DNA from: Terebella lapidaria
Lineage: Eukaryota; Annelida; Polychaeta; Terebellida; Terebellidae
Assembly: GCA_949152475.1 (NCBI GenBank)
Contig: OX424561.1
Location: 2,356,001-2,420,000, forward strand
Direction of reading: 5' to 3'
DNA: 64,000 nucleotides
Shown: one piece after another, positions 34,156-44,482 of the stretch
How the letters are laid out: the number at the start of each line of letters is the position of its first letter
Numbering within the stretch: position 1 is the first letter of the stretch
Made by a program: the position numbers and the translations under genes
The notes under the pieces: model-generated
Told to the model about the DNA's origin: nothing
The model's database searches: none
What the model saw: the letters and a program-made list of their open reading frames with translations, nothing else

Positions 34156-37100
34156 TTACACTGTCAAAAATACTGCATCATGATCTGAATAATAGATATC
34201 TCTAACATCCGCATGTACACTATGTTCACTCTCTTGGGCAGGCTTGTTAAAGTAGATGTGATCAAGTAGTGATCCACTATCCGTAGTTGGAACAGTAACA
34301 TACTGTTTGAAGTCATGTTGTGACATCATAGACTGTATACGAGATTGTCGGGTTTGTAACAGGTCTTCGTTAAAATCTCCCAACACTACTGTGGGAACAT
34401 CAAGCGCTAGCAAACCAAGTAATGTCTCAAGTTTCCTTGTGAACGTGTCAACTGGCATACTTGGTGGCCTGTACACAAGTACCACACATAGTCTGCGTCT
34501 ACCTGCTTCTGTTATAACAACTATTGATTCCAGACCATTTACCCGCATGAGTTGCAATTCCTTTGGGTGCAACCACGATGAACAGCATATCATCAAACCA
34601 TGTTTGTTTGTTCTGTCAATGTCATTACGGAAAGCTAGTAGGTTGTGTTTCTGCAGGAAGTCATCGATGTTATGCTGGGGTTGCAGGTAGGTTTCTGTGA
34701 AACACATGACATCCACATTCGCATATATTTCTGTTTCACCCTTGCTGTTCAAATCTCCTATTTTCTCCAGGAAATAATGTACGTTCAAATGACCAACTGT
34801 CACCGATTGAGATGCTTTTTCAATGATAAATTTTGGCTGGTGTACGATCGGTAGAGTATGGCGGGCCAAGTCTTCCATTTCCTGTGCAATTTTTTTGTTA
34901 CATTTGATGCCTGCTGGATCGAACTCGGTGATATACAGGCCTTCGAGCCTTTTTACTCGACTGAATGCCACATATGCTTGTCCATTACCAAACTTTCGTG
35001 CTCCCTTCATGCTTACAACAATTTGATCCAAAGTCAGTCCCTGACATTTATGGATCGTGACTGCCCATGCCAAGGTCAAGGGGAATTGTCGTCTGGAAAT
35101 CTTTGCTCCTTTTTTACCGTGTTTGTCATACATGGCTTCGTGTCTGACTATCGGAGTGGCATCTTTATACTCATTGCGCCATTGACTAGCCACCCGAGCT
35201 TTTTTACCTACTCTGTCATTATCAAATTTAACAAGAACAGTTGTTACTCTGTTTGCATCATTTTTCACTATCGCTTCAACTGTTCCAAGCACACCATTCA
35301 CAAGACCGTCACTGGTGTCCACATTGCATGTCAACATAACACGTGCTCCAACAGCAAGAACCAAGACATTGTGCAAACCAGCTGTCTCGGAACGTTTCTG
35401 TGTTGTCATTCCTGTAACATCAACAAGTCCAGTGCTATCGGTTTTGTCATCGCAGGCTACAATCTTTATACGTTGGCCAGCATCTGGTGCAAGCTGGATT
35501 AGTTTTGCATCGTTGCGCCTATCAACATCATAGTTGAAAGCATATACGTGAAGTGCTTCGTCAGGATAGCCTGGATCATCAGAAGTGATTTCCCTAGATC
35601 GCAAGACATCTATGTCACTGGCTGTTACCTTTCCAACCCGTATACGGCAAAGCATACTTGCAAATTCCTCATCATTCTGTCGTACTATCTCATCAAGTTC
35701 ATGCAGAACAAAATTGTCCTTCCACAAAGAACCACTCAGATTGGCTAGAGGGTCGTGTACTGGGTCAAAAATGTTTGATTGCCGAACTGGAGGAAGCTGA
35801 TATAAGTCACCCACTGCCAGAATACACACATTGCCAAATAGCACGTCGTCACCAGCAGCATCCTTAATATCACAAAGTCGTTTGTGAATATGAAGCAACA
35901 TATCCGATCCTACCATGGATATTTCATCAACCACCAACACATGTAACTGTTCTAGGGTAGTTCGCAAAGTATTTAACTTTTCGAAGCTAAGTTGCTCGCC
36001 ACCTGTTCCATAGTTTCCAACTCTTAACAATAAAGCTGAGTGGATTGTCATGCCACCTATGCCAAAACTTGCAACGCCTGTAGGACCTGTGAGCAACACA
36101 GTGAGATCAGTTGGTTTAATGATCCTTGAGTGTGCTAGAAGCTTTTTGGTATCTGTTTGAATCAATTTTATTACGAATGATTTTCCAACACCTCCAGGAC
36201 CACTAAGAAAGATCCGGTATGGAATAATGGGTTCGTTGTTCCGTAAGGCCACCACAGCATCTTTGCACCATTTCCGATGGTAGAAAACGATCTCCTTTTG
36301 TTGCTCATTCAAGTTACGTACCATTGTTCTATACTCCGTTGGACTGAGTATTTCTTTCTGAGCTTCTGCCCTATACCTGAGACTCAAATCACAGCCTACA
36401 TCATTGGGTGCCTGCAACATGGCAGCATTGGCATCTAGGTCTTCCTGTTCTATGTCCCTCTCAACTTCAATGTCTGCATTTCTGTCCTGTTCATTTGAGT
36501 GCTCTGTGCCAGGAGCAATGTTAGCCCACATGTGTTCGGGTGGCCCGTGTTCAGCATGTTCATGTATTGCCTGATCTATGAGTTGTAAATTCTCAGTGAA
36601 ACGATTTTCATTTGAAATGACCTCTTCAATAACAGCATGGTAGTGTGAACTGAAATCTGGGTACTGGCCGATCAAGTCTGTGTCTTCATTTCTCCATGGC
36701 ATGTATAACATCAACTTTGCTCTGTAGAAGTTGCTAGTGTCTGAAGCGGAATTAAACCGGCGAAACCGTATGACTGCTTCATTTCTCCGTTTGTGCATTT
36801 TTCCTAGGTTGTTTTTCAGTGTAATCCGTTTAGGAAGTGTCTCTCTGCAATCATCAGAGTCAACTTCATTTTCCAGTATATGTGGCACACTGTCATCAGT
36901 GTCTTCCCGCTCTGTGTAACTGACTGTGTAGTTTGCAGCAAATGATGCCAAGCACATACCTTCTACACAATCAGGACGTGCGGCATATCGCATAATGATA
37001 TTCTTCTGAAAAATATCTTCATCTTCATTGTCTAATTTGTCTAGCTCATTCTTGGTCTTCAGAACATGAGCTCGTTCAGGTTTAGAGTCAGTGTTAACAA

Positions 37101-40100
37101 AGTAAACTTTTCTGCTCAGTTTCTTCATTGGAATAGACAAGATTCTGAAGGCCGCTTCTTGTGCGCTTACTTCCCGGTGGTTTAGAAACACTGAACCCAA
37201 GCGTCTTAGCACTGATTTGATGTCAGAATCTCTGTATTCTCTGCAAGTTTGTTTCAGTATTTCTCCTAACCCACTCTCGTTTTTTGTCATATATGCTGCC
37301 ACATACATTATACAGGCATATGCATCAACTACGTACTGTACGTCCATATTTGCTTGCCATGCCTTCAGTAGGATGGGATTATATGGATTCACATACATTT
37401 CACATGGCTCCCTCTTCAGCACGACATTCGTCCCCTTCTGTGATATGCCCACTGCTCCAGCATAGTCATTTGCATCAACATCAGCTTCTGACAACACGTC
37501 CTTCATTGATCCAACATCAGATACATCCTTGTCTAACAAGACGTTCTTCACAGACTTCAGCACTTCCGTTGCATCATGCTTTACCTTCTCGGCATCTTCC
37601 CCATCAGGTTCTCTAGCGATGATTGTACTTGTGTTGGGAGGACGTGGATAGCTGAATCTGCAGGTGCCTTTTTTCCGACAGTATGAGGAATGACTGTGGG
37701 TCTGCAGACGCTGCACCAAACCTTTCAAATAATCATCATCCTCAGGAAGACTGCAGGACACATGCTTGTCTATGAACTCACACACCTGCTGATCAGATTG
37801 CACATTAAGTTTCGGTGCGTCTTTGATCCAGAGAAGTGTATGTGCATGTGGGGAGCCTCGGGCTTGGAACTCAATGCGAATTACGTAATCAACAAGGCAG
37901 CCCAAGGGTTTGGCTGTTGATTTGATCACATCACTGAATAGCAATTCCAGTCTGTAGTGAAAGTGCCTCGCAGCTGTCACAGGGTTACTCCTCAGCCACA
38001 TGGATCTCTCTTGAAATGACAAGTTCTTCACATCTTCATCAGTTAGTTTTGTACCATACTGTCTGGCTATTGTTTGGATGAGATCGGGCCATTGCATGTC
38101 TGCAGCAGAAACAGTAAGAAACCATGTAGGTATTCCAAGCTGGCGAATCATAGCGAGAACATCATAGAAGAGGACTTGGAAGTATGCAGGTGATCCTCGT
38201 ATGTTTTTCAGGATTTTATATGCTTGATCGTCTCTTATCAAAGCATTCAACTTTTCGACACTGTTCACCATGCCAACGTTTAATCGTTGTCCTTGGAAAT
38301 GTTGTCCTACAGATCTTCGGAATACAAAATGATTGATGTCACTTTGCACCTGCTTATTTTCTGTTGCATACTGAGCACTGAGCAAATATTCTGTGCTCTT
38401 GGCAAATCGCCCATCACAATCCAGTAGCCTCTGGTTGAAGAATTTTCTGGGAGTAAGCTGGACTTTTCTGTCACTGGTCAATGCAAATTTCCCATCTGGG
38501 TACATGTCTGGAAAAGACAGTTCTTCAAAGTTTGGATCCGACAGCAATGGTCGGGGTTTTTCTTTTTCACCTGGAGCTACACTGACAATAAGATGTGATA
38601 TGTCGGAATTCTCTTTCATGAGACAAGTTTCAAATGGCAAGCCACGAATTTGGGAAAGCTGTTCCAATGCCTTATCGTCTTCCTCTAAGGACCTTTCATC
38701 TTCATCTATTGCATCACTTGAACTTTCTTGTTCACAAATGTTTTTCAATTCTCCACTATACCTTGCAGAAGATTCTGTATTGGATTGTTCATCACCGTCA
38801 TCTTCACACTCAGCGAAACTCTCTGTTTCATCCCTATCCTGAGTCACCACGGAAATCGGCTCCAACACTACATAATGAGATTGTCCAAGAAGTCCCAAGT
38901 GGAAGTTATACCTCGAGCCAAACCTTGATGGAACATTGTGGGATACTGAATCTGGTGATTTATGAACCGTAACATTTAATGCAAACATGTCTGCCAGCGC
39001 CTGTAGTGCAATATGTTCACCCCACTGTTCTCCAGATTCCAGTTTTTCAAGGTAGTTAATCCACAAGATTTCCTTCCTTGTTTCGGTGTCACCCACTTCA
39101 GCGATGGCTCTGTCAATATCAGACGGTTGTTCAGTATCAGCGTTACATGAATCAGCACAGGTCACAAGATTGCAAACAAAATCACGATAGTACTCTGGGT
39201 TACCAGACATGAAGTTAGCTAGATGCTTTCGCAAAGTAGCAGGGGTTAAAGTGGCGATATCAAGCCTTCGCAGGTGATGGCAAACGGAGTGGAACAAACA
39301 ATTCCCATCACCCGGCACATCTATGACATTCATGTCAAGCGTCTTAGCCACTCTGTTCAAGATGGAAATATTGGAGCCTTCACTGGGACAGACTATCTCA
39401 TACAGTGTATCTCTTGTGTCTTTTTTTATTTGCTTACAACTCCTGTGTATACTGGTACTCTTTTTGCGTTTTCTTGTCACCGATTTTTGTTTTGCAGTCT
39501 TACTCTCATGTTCGCCTCCAGTGGTGTTATTACTGGGTTCACCATGATCATTTGAATATGTTGTAAGCCTAGCATTAGAAGTCTCACTTTGCATTTCAAC
39601 GTCAGTTTTACTGGATAGTTCCGAATCACGTGCTGGATCACAAGGAGTCACCTGAGCTCCGCTCTCTTCCTTTCCATCCTGCTCATGCTCACTTGCCTGT
39701 GTCATCGCTTGCCACATCTCAGCATCGTCACCTTCAGCGTCATCAACCCAGTTTTTGTTAATCTGAATGTCTGCGTAATGTGGATTATTTTCTTTCAAGT
39801 ACTGCAATGCGGCGAGAACTTTGTTTGGTCTAACATAATCAAACATGTAGTGTGATTTATACTTGACATTCCTTTTGAATTTCAGTGCAAGTATCTGTGT
39901 CTGTGATGGCAGACGAGGCAACATGGAGCAAACAAAGTCTAACTTTGCTGGAACGTTCACTGCAGGACCGTGTATGGCTTGTTGCTTTCCACGTGGCAAA
40001 CCAACCATTTTCATGAACGGAATTCTTAGGGCTATTAATCGCAGCTCCATTGCGTTCAGTTCCTTGAGTTCTTGAGGTTGTTCAGCGAGTGTCATGCCAT

Positions 40101-41424
40101 TAGCTTTTGATTGTGCTGGCACAACACCCCGCTTCAGTAGGCGACTACAAGTACGACAAATATACTCTTCTCCATCTGCAGACTGCTTCCTATATTCTGA
40201 ATTTAACACGTTCTTCACTAGATCAGCCGGAACTTTGGTGTAGGCGCTTTCCTTTAGTTTCAATACTGATGTCTTGTAAAGAAGCCTGTTACATGAGCAG
40301 CATATATACCCACATGAATCTTTGACTCTCGTTAGAAATTTGGATACCACCTCACTGCTGCTAGGAACGTATGTACGTTTCTTAGTGAACTTGTAAACCC
40401 TGGCCTTTTTAAGTCTACTTTTCCTGTCATTGGGTGTTTCCAACAACCTTAACTGGGTTATTCTCTTCTTTTCATTCCCAAGTCTTTTGACTCTTTTTTC
40501 CAAACTTTCAGCAGAACGCAGTTGATGAATTTTCTCCTTCACCTTAACAAGCCTACTGCTTTTTTTCTCGAGAGTTTCATCAGCACGAAGTCGCTTCACT
40601 TTCAATTTCATCGTAACAAGCCTTCTGTGCCTTTCTTCATCAGTTTCGTCAGCATGAATTTGTTTCACTTTCTTATTCACCTTAGCAAGTCTGTTCTTTC
40701 TTTTCTCGGGAGATTCTTCAGCACGAAGTTGCTTCATTTTCTCATTCATCTTAACAAGTCTACTACTTTTTTTCTCAGGAGTTTCATCAGCACGAAGTTG
40801 CTTCACTTTCAATTTCATCTTAACGAGCCTACTGCTTTTTTTCTCAGGAGTTTCATCAGCATGAAGCTGCTTCATTTTCTTATTCATCTTAACGACTCTA
40901 CTCCTCTTTTTCTCAGGAGTTTCATCAGCACGAAGTTGCTTCATTTTCTCATTGATTTTAACGAGTCTACTGCTTCTTTTCTCAAGAGTTTCATCAGCAC
41001 GAAGCTGCTTCATTTTCTCATTCATCTTAACGAGCCTACTGCTCCTTTTCCCAGGAGTTTCATCAGCACGAAGTTGTTTCATTTTTTCATTCATCTTGAC
41101 GCGCCTACTGCTCTTTTTCTCAGGAGTTTCATCAGCACGAAGCTGCTTCATTTTTTCACTCATCTTTTTAAGTCTGTTGCACTTCTGCTCGTGTGTTTCA
41201 GTATTTCGCAACTTAGTCATTTTCACTCGTGCATGTGCAAGTCGATCACTTCTTGATTCTGTGCTCTCATTTTCCCGCTTCTTGCCTCTTCGTTTTACAT
41301 CACGATCAATGTTTGACTCACGCTGTTCTTCACTCCAATTGTTCCGTAAATTTTGCATCCTAAGTTTAGCATCCTTTCGTTTTTGAGCGTCACTTTTTTT
41401 CTTGCTCTTTGCCATTGCCTTCAC
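34156..41424 (-). CDS. Helentron (Helitron2-type) Rep-helicase-endonuclease polyprotein, 2422 aa, intact
   Basis: Rolling-circle transposon protein in one uninterrupted frame. In order: a basic N-terminus; 23-residue STPR-like repeats (residues ~27-330); Cys clusters (371-378, 423-426) and a DUF6570-like region (~450-560); OTU-type cysteine protease (~700-855) with Asp706, Cys709 (DGNCLFHS) and His850; Helitron-like N and HUH Rep region with His1193 and His1195 (RGSPHAH) and candidate tyrosines 1374/1378 (YVAAYMTK); PIF1-type helicase with GPGGVGKS at 1742-1749, Asp-Glu 1833-1834 and a GDLYQLPPV motif; and a C-terminal EEP endonuclease (~2205-2422) with GDFNED at 2349, LLDH and SDHDAV. The endonuclease marks the Helentron branch. 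It ends at TAA immediately after the EEP domain. All key residues are present, suggesting recent activity. The first ATG (MKAMAK) is used; Met4 is an alternative. Confidence 0.93.
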   Translation of the reverse strand: MKAMAKSKKKSDAQKRKDAKLRMQNLRNNWSEEQRESNIDRDVKRRGKKRENESTESRSDRLAHARVKMTKLRNTETHEQKCNRLKKMSEKMKQLRADETPEKKSSRRVKMNEKMKQLRADETPGKRSSRLVKMNEKMKQLRADETLEKRSSRLVKINEKMKQLRADETPEKKRSRVVKMNKKMKQLHADETPEKKSSRLVKMKLKVKQLRADETPEKKSSRLVKMNEKMKQLRAEESPEKRKNRLAKVNKKVKQIHADETDEERHRRLVTMKLKVKRLRADETLEKKSSRLVKVKEKIHQLRSAESLEKRVKRLGNEKKRITQLRLLETPNDRKSRLKKARVYKFTKKRTYVPSSSEVVSKFLTRVKDSCGYICCSCNRLLYKTSVLKLKESAYTKVPADLVKNVLNSEYRKQSADGEEYICRTCSRLLKRGVVPAQSKANGMTLAEQPQELKELNAMELRLIALRIPFMKMVGLPRGKQQAIHGPAVNVPAKLDFVCSMLPRLPSQTQILALKFKRNVKYKSHYMFDYVRPNKVLAALQYLKENNPHYADIQINKNWVDDAEGDDAEMWQAMTQASEHEQDGKEESGAQVTPCDPARDSELSSKTDVEMQSETSNARLTTYSNDHGEPSNNTTGGEHESKTAKQKSVTRKRKKSTSIHRSCKQIKKDTRDTLYEIVCPSEGSNISILNRVAKTLDMNVIDVPGDGNCLFHSVCHHLRRLDIATLTPATLRKHLANFMSGNPEYYRDFVCNLVTCADSCNADTEQPSDIDRAIAEVGDTETRKEILWINYLEKLESGEQWGEHIALQALADMFALNVTVHKSPDSVSHNVPSRFGSRYNFHLGLLGQSHYVVLEPISVVTQDRDETESFAECEDDGDEQSNTESSARYSGELKNICEQESSSDAIDEDERSLEEDDKALEQLSQIRGLPFETCLMKENSDISHLIVSVAPGEKEKPRPLLSDPNFEELSFPDMYPDGKFALTSDRKVQLTPRKFFNQRLLDCDGRFAKSTEYLLSAQYATENKQVQSDINHFVFRRSVGQHFQGQRLNVGMVNSVEKLNALIRDDQAYKILKNIRGSPAYFQVLFYDVLAMIRQLGIPTWFLTVSAADMQWPDLIQTIARQYGTKLTDEDVKNLSFQERSMWLRSNPVTAARHFHYRLELLFSDVIKSTAKPLGCLVDYVIRIEFQARGSPHAHTLLWIKDAPKLNVQSDQQVCEFIDKHVSCSLPEDDDYLKGLVQRLQTHSHSSYCRKKGTCRFSYPRPPNTSTIIAREPDGEDAEKVKHDATEVLKSVKNVLLDKDVSDVGSMKDVLSEADVDANDYAGAVGISQKGTNVVLKREPCEMYVNPYNPILLKAWQANMDVQYVVDAYACIMYVAAYMTKNESGLGEILKQTCREYRDSDIKSVLRRLGSVFLNHREVSAQEAAFRILSIPMKKLSRKVYFVNTDSKPERAHVLKTKNELDKLDNEDEDIFQKNIIMRYAARPDCVEGMCLASFAANYTVSYTEREDTDDSVPHILENEVDSDDCRETLPKRITLKNNLGKMHKRRNEAVIRFRRFNSASDTSNFYRAKLMLYMPWRNEDTDLIGQYPDFSSHYHAVIEEVISNENRFTENLQLIDQAIHEHAEHGPPEHMWANIAPGTEHSNEQDRNADIEVERDIEQEDLDANAAMLQAPNDVGCDLSLRYRAEAQKEILSPTEYRTMVRNLNEQQKEIVFYHRKWCKDAVVALRNNEPIIPYRIFLSGPGGVGKSFVIKLIQTDTKKLLAHSRIIKPTDLTVLLTGPTGVASFGIGGMTIHSALLLRVGNYGTGGEQLSFEKLNTLRTTLEQLHVLVVDEISMVGSDMLLHIHKRLCDIKDAAGDDVLFGNVCILAVGDLYQLPPVRQSNIFDPVHDPLANLSGSLWKDNFVLHELDEIVRQNDEEFASMLCRIRVGKVTASDIDVLRSREITSDDPGYPDEALHVYAFNYDVDRRNDAKLIQLAPDAGQRIKIVACDDKTDSTGLVDVTGMTTQKRSETAGLHNVLVLAVGARVMLTCNVDTSDGLVNGVLGTVEAIVKNDANRVTTVLVKFDNDRVGKKARVASQWRNEYKDATPIVRHEAMYDKHGKKGAKISRRQFPLTLAWAVTIHKCQGLTLDQIVVSMKGARKFGNGQAYVAFSRVKRLEGLYITEFDPAGIKCNKKIAQEMEDLARHTLPIVHQPKFIIEKASQSVTVGHLNVHYFLEKIGDLNSKGETEIYANVDVMCFTETYLQPQHNIDDFLQKHNLLAFRNDIDRTNKHGLMICCSSWLHPKELQLMRVNGLESIVVITEAGRRRLCVVLVYRPPSMPVDTFTRKLETLLGLLALDVPTVVLGDFNEDLLQTRQSRIQSMMSQHDFKQYVTVPTTDSGSLLDHIYFNKPAQESEHSVHADVRDIYYSDHDAVFLTV

Positions 41425-43016
41425 TTTTTACAACTGGTATATAGACAACTGTAAATCGAATGAACAAATTTGTCCAATGCTTATACACAATACTTTGTTA
41501 TATCAAACGTTGTACACCACATGTATCTATGATATATTATCTTGTATATGACATAACTTGTGTCAGTTTACGTGTATAGTTATTTACGTCAATAAATATA
41601 TATTCATACAACCTTATGACTAGTATATTTCAGTTCGTAGAAGAATTGACAACTGTGGTTTGTAAATCTCTTATAAATTGTGAAAGAAATTGTATAATGC
41701 TAATTTACAAATATACTAGTATTTGTGTGCTAATTTGTGTTGATGTAGTTGGTACACTTTTGAACAACGCACTTCTAAATGATGTGTATAATGTTTAAAA
41801 TAACGTGTGTGTTAGCAAAATTATCTGTTATTCTACACAATTATCTATAACGTCAATAAGTTCTTTTATATAAGCTTTATTATTCGACTACAAGATCAGG
41901 TGGATGAAAGTATATTTCAATGTTGCAAATTGTTTTGTACGACATTAATTATGAAATATTCATTGATCAAACTGCACAATAATAGTTGAACAATGTACAC
42001 ATTAGATTGAGCCAGTCAACTTGCAATGCTACAACGAACAGGTATTATACCAAACTTAATTGAAATACCGATACACTGAAATGGATTGTGCTCACTTTTG
42101 CAAAAAAATATACTTATAATTTATGTCAATAGAAATATGTCATAAAATCCTCAACCAAATCAGTTTTGCAATGTTTGCCAATATTTACCACATAAAAGGA
42201 TAAATTTTATAACGACTTTGCTTTACAACCAAAAAAAAATGAGGCTCAATTTACCGACAACTGCACTAAGAAATATAGGGAGCTCAAGCAGTTTTATTTA
42301 CACATTTTTGGCAAGAAGAAGCTTATTGTCAAAAAATATTTCCCACTAAAAAAAACACTGGCTAGTCAATGACTACTACAGAGCATGATGAGCTTCTAGT
42401 TCGTCAAAATTTTGATGCAAAATCTGGCAAAGTTTCAACCCGTCTGCAGACGGCGCAAGGTTCACTTGGAATTTGTTTGCTATTTGTACACATGCGTTGT
42501 TGAATGTGGTTTTGGAACTCAGCATACAGTGTCATTCAACAACCACTGATGCTGTTGTTAGTTTTGCAAGGGTTTAAGCAACTGCAAATATGCACCAACT
42601 AACAAAATGCAATTCACAGTTATTGGCCTTGGAGATAAGGAATTATTGTTCCGCCAATCTGAACAAAATCCCACTTGCACCAGAATGATGCTCTGCTATT
42701 GGTCACACCTGAAAATAGAAGAGAACAAATCACACTTATTATCTGTGTTAATCACATCATACAGGTCCATCAACTAGACAATATAAAATCGCTGATAACC
42801 ACATGAGTGTACCCCCTGATGCTCATAACGTGAGTCCCTCAAAACAATGAAACTAGACACTCTCTGATCTTGACAACTGCGTGGGTGTATTCCCCAAGCC
42901 CATCATCGCTGTTGCCCAAAACATAAATGCAGGTTATAAAATAAATATTTACAGCCCTGCCTTAACTTGCAAAATTCATGTTAATATATTCAGTAACAGC
43001 ACCATCATTACAATAA
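41425..43016. other. AT-rich region upstream of the Helentron gene
   Basis: No coding frame is supportable. It contains the perfect 14-bp palindrome CCGTCTGCAGACGG near 42437-42450, and a segment near 42865-42955 with weak similarity to 46135-46230 (GTGGGTGTA, AAGCCC, ATAAAATA). It presumably includes the Helentron promoter and 5' end, but no clear TATA box or terminal motif can be assigned. Confidence 0.45.
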
Positions 43017-44482
43017 AAAATTAGCCCAAAGGCTAAGATAGGTTACCGGACAATTTTGGTTTGGCCATGGCAGCATTGGCAGGTAACAGACCTTGAGATT
43101 TACCAATCAAAGTTCGCAGTGTAAACATATGACCTTGGGATTCACCAATCAAGATCATCCGTATGAACTTCGATGTTACCATTACATGTAGGTGTGCGGC
43201 ATTTGATATTCTATATGTTGGGGGGAATCGTTTAGGCCGCTCAGGTCAATTTACACATTCCAAGTCAGACATTTGGCACTCAAAGTCATCTGATGTCAAG
43301 TTCAAGGTCATCATTAGTTGTGCCATATATGTCTTCCTATATGTTCATAATGCAAACATGAGCTCTATCTGCAAGCATTTCATCTATAGAGGCAAATCTG
43401 GGCATTTTTTTACCCCAAAATGGCTGTTTGACCTTTCAAGGTCATCGAAGGTCAAATTCAAGGTCACCACACAAGTCGCCATATATGACTTCCCATTTCA
43501 AAGTGCCAATTTCTAAGCTCTATCTTCAAGCGTTCTATGAGTACAGTCCTGACAGCTCCCATTATGAAGGAAAAAAGTGCCGAAAATTTTCCAAGTCCAA
43601 AATTTTTTCAGAGTGAAAAAATTTTTTTGCCTAGAAATGGCCCAAAATGGATAGTAATGCGATTTGGGGCGAAAAAAAATTTTTTCCCCCGACTCGTCAA
43701 AAATTCAAAATGGCCGCCACACAAAGAGCAGCGATTCAAGGGCAACAAAACTTATACACGTCACAGAGGTATATAAGAGGAATCTTTTTAAGCAAAAATC
43801 TCAAAACTGATCAGACAGTTTTTGAGAAAATACAGACCAGGTGCAAATTTGAGCATTTTTCGACTCAAAAATGGCTGTTTTGACCTTTCGAGGTCATCCA
43901 AGGTCAAATTCAAGGTCACCACACCAGTCGCCATATATGACTTTTTATTTGAAAGTGTTAATTTTTAAGCTCTATCTTCAAGCATTCTATGAGTACAGTC
44001 CGGACAGCTCCCATTATGAAGGAAAAAAGTGCCAAAAATTTTCTAAGTCCAAAATTTTTTTCAAAGGGTGAAAATGTTTTTTTGCCCTAGAAATGGCCCA
44101 AAATGGATAGTAATGCGATTTGGGGCGACCCGCCAAAAATTCAAAATGGCCGCCACACGGAAACCGGCGAATTTAGGGCAACCAAACTTATACATATCAC
44201 AGAGGTATATGAGGGGAATCTTTTGAAACCAAAAACTCAAAACTGATCAGACATTTTTTGAGAAAATGGCCGTCAAAGTCCAAAATTGAGCGTTTTTCGA
44301 CAAAAAAGGCCGCCATTTTGAAAAAAATGCGAAAATCAAAAAACAAAAAAATACCTCCTTCTCAAAATATTTTTAGGCATTTTTGTGCAAAATTTCAGAA
44401 AGATTCGATCGCTAACTTTAAAGATAAAAATGTTAACGCCGGACGGACGGACGACGGACGCCATGCCAATAGGTTATCGAAT
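43017..44482 (+). mobile_element. TTAGCC-family non-autonomous element, copy 1 (3' hairpin broken)
   Basis: Begins with the palindrome TTAGCCCAAAGGCTAA (43021-43036), then TAGGTTACCGGAC (43039-43051). The interior has two ~454-bp tandem blocks with TTTCAAGGTCATC and CTCTATCTTCAAGC, and repeated AAAATGGCCGCCA. It ends with a short GGAC run and ATAGGTTATCG, where homology to copy 2 stops inside the left arm of the 3' hairpin. It encodes no protein. Confidence 0.7.

Noticed and set aside
34156-34830. Separate LINE (non-LTR) element, suggested by the EEP endonuclease
   Set aside because: It is in frame with the helicase and no reverse transcriptase is present; it is the Helentron C-terminal domain.
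40522-41256. 244-codon plus-strand frame opposite the Helentron N-terminus
   Set aside because: It is the antisense shadow of the 23-residue repeats; repeat periodicity keeps it open and it shows no domain.
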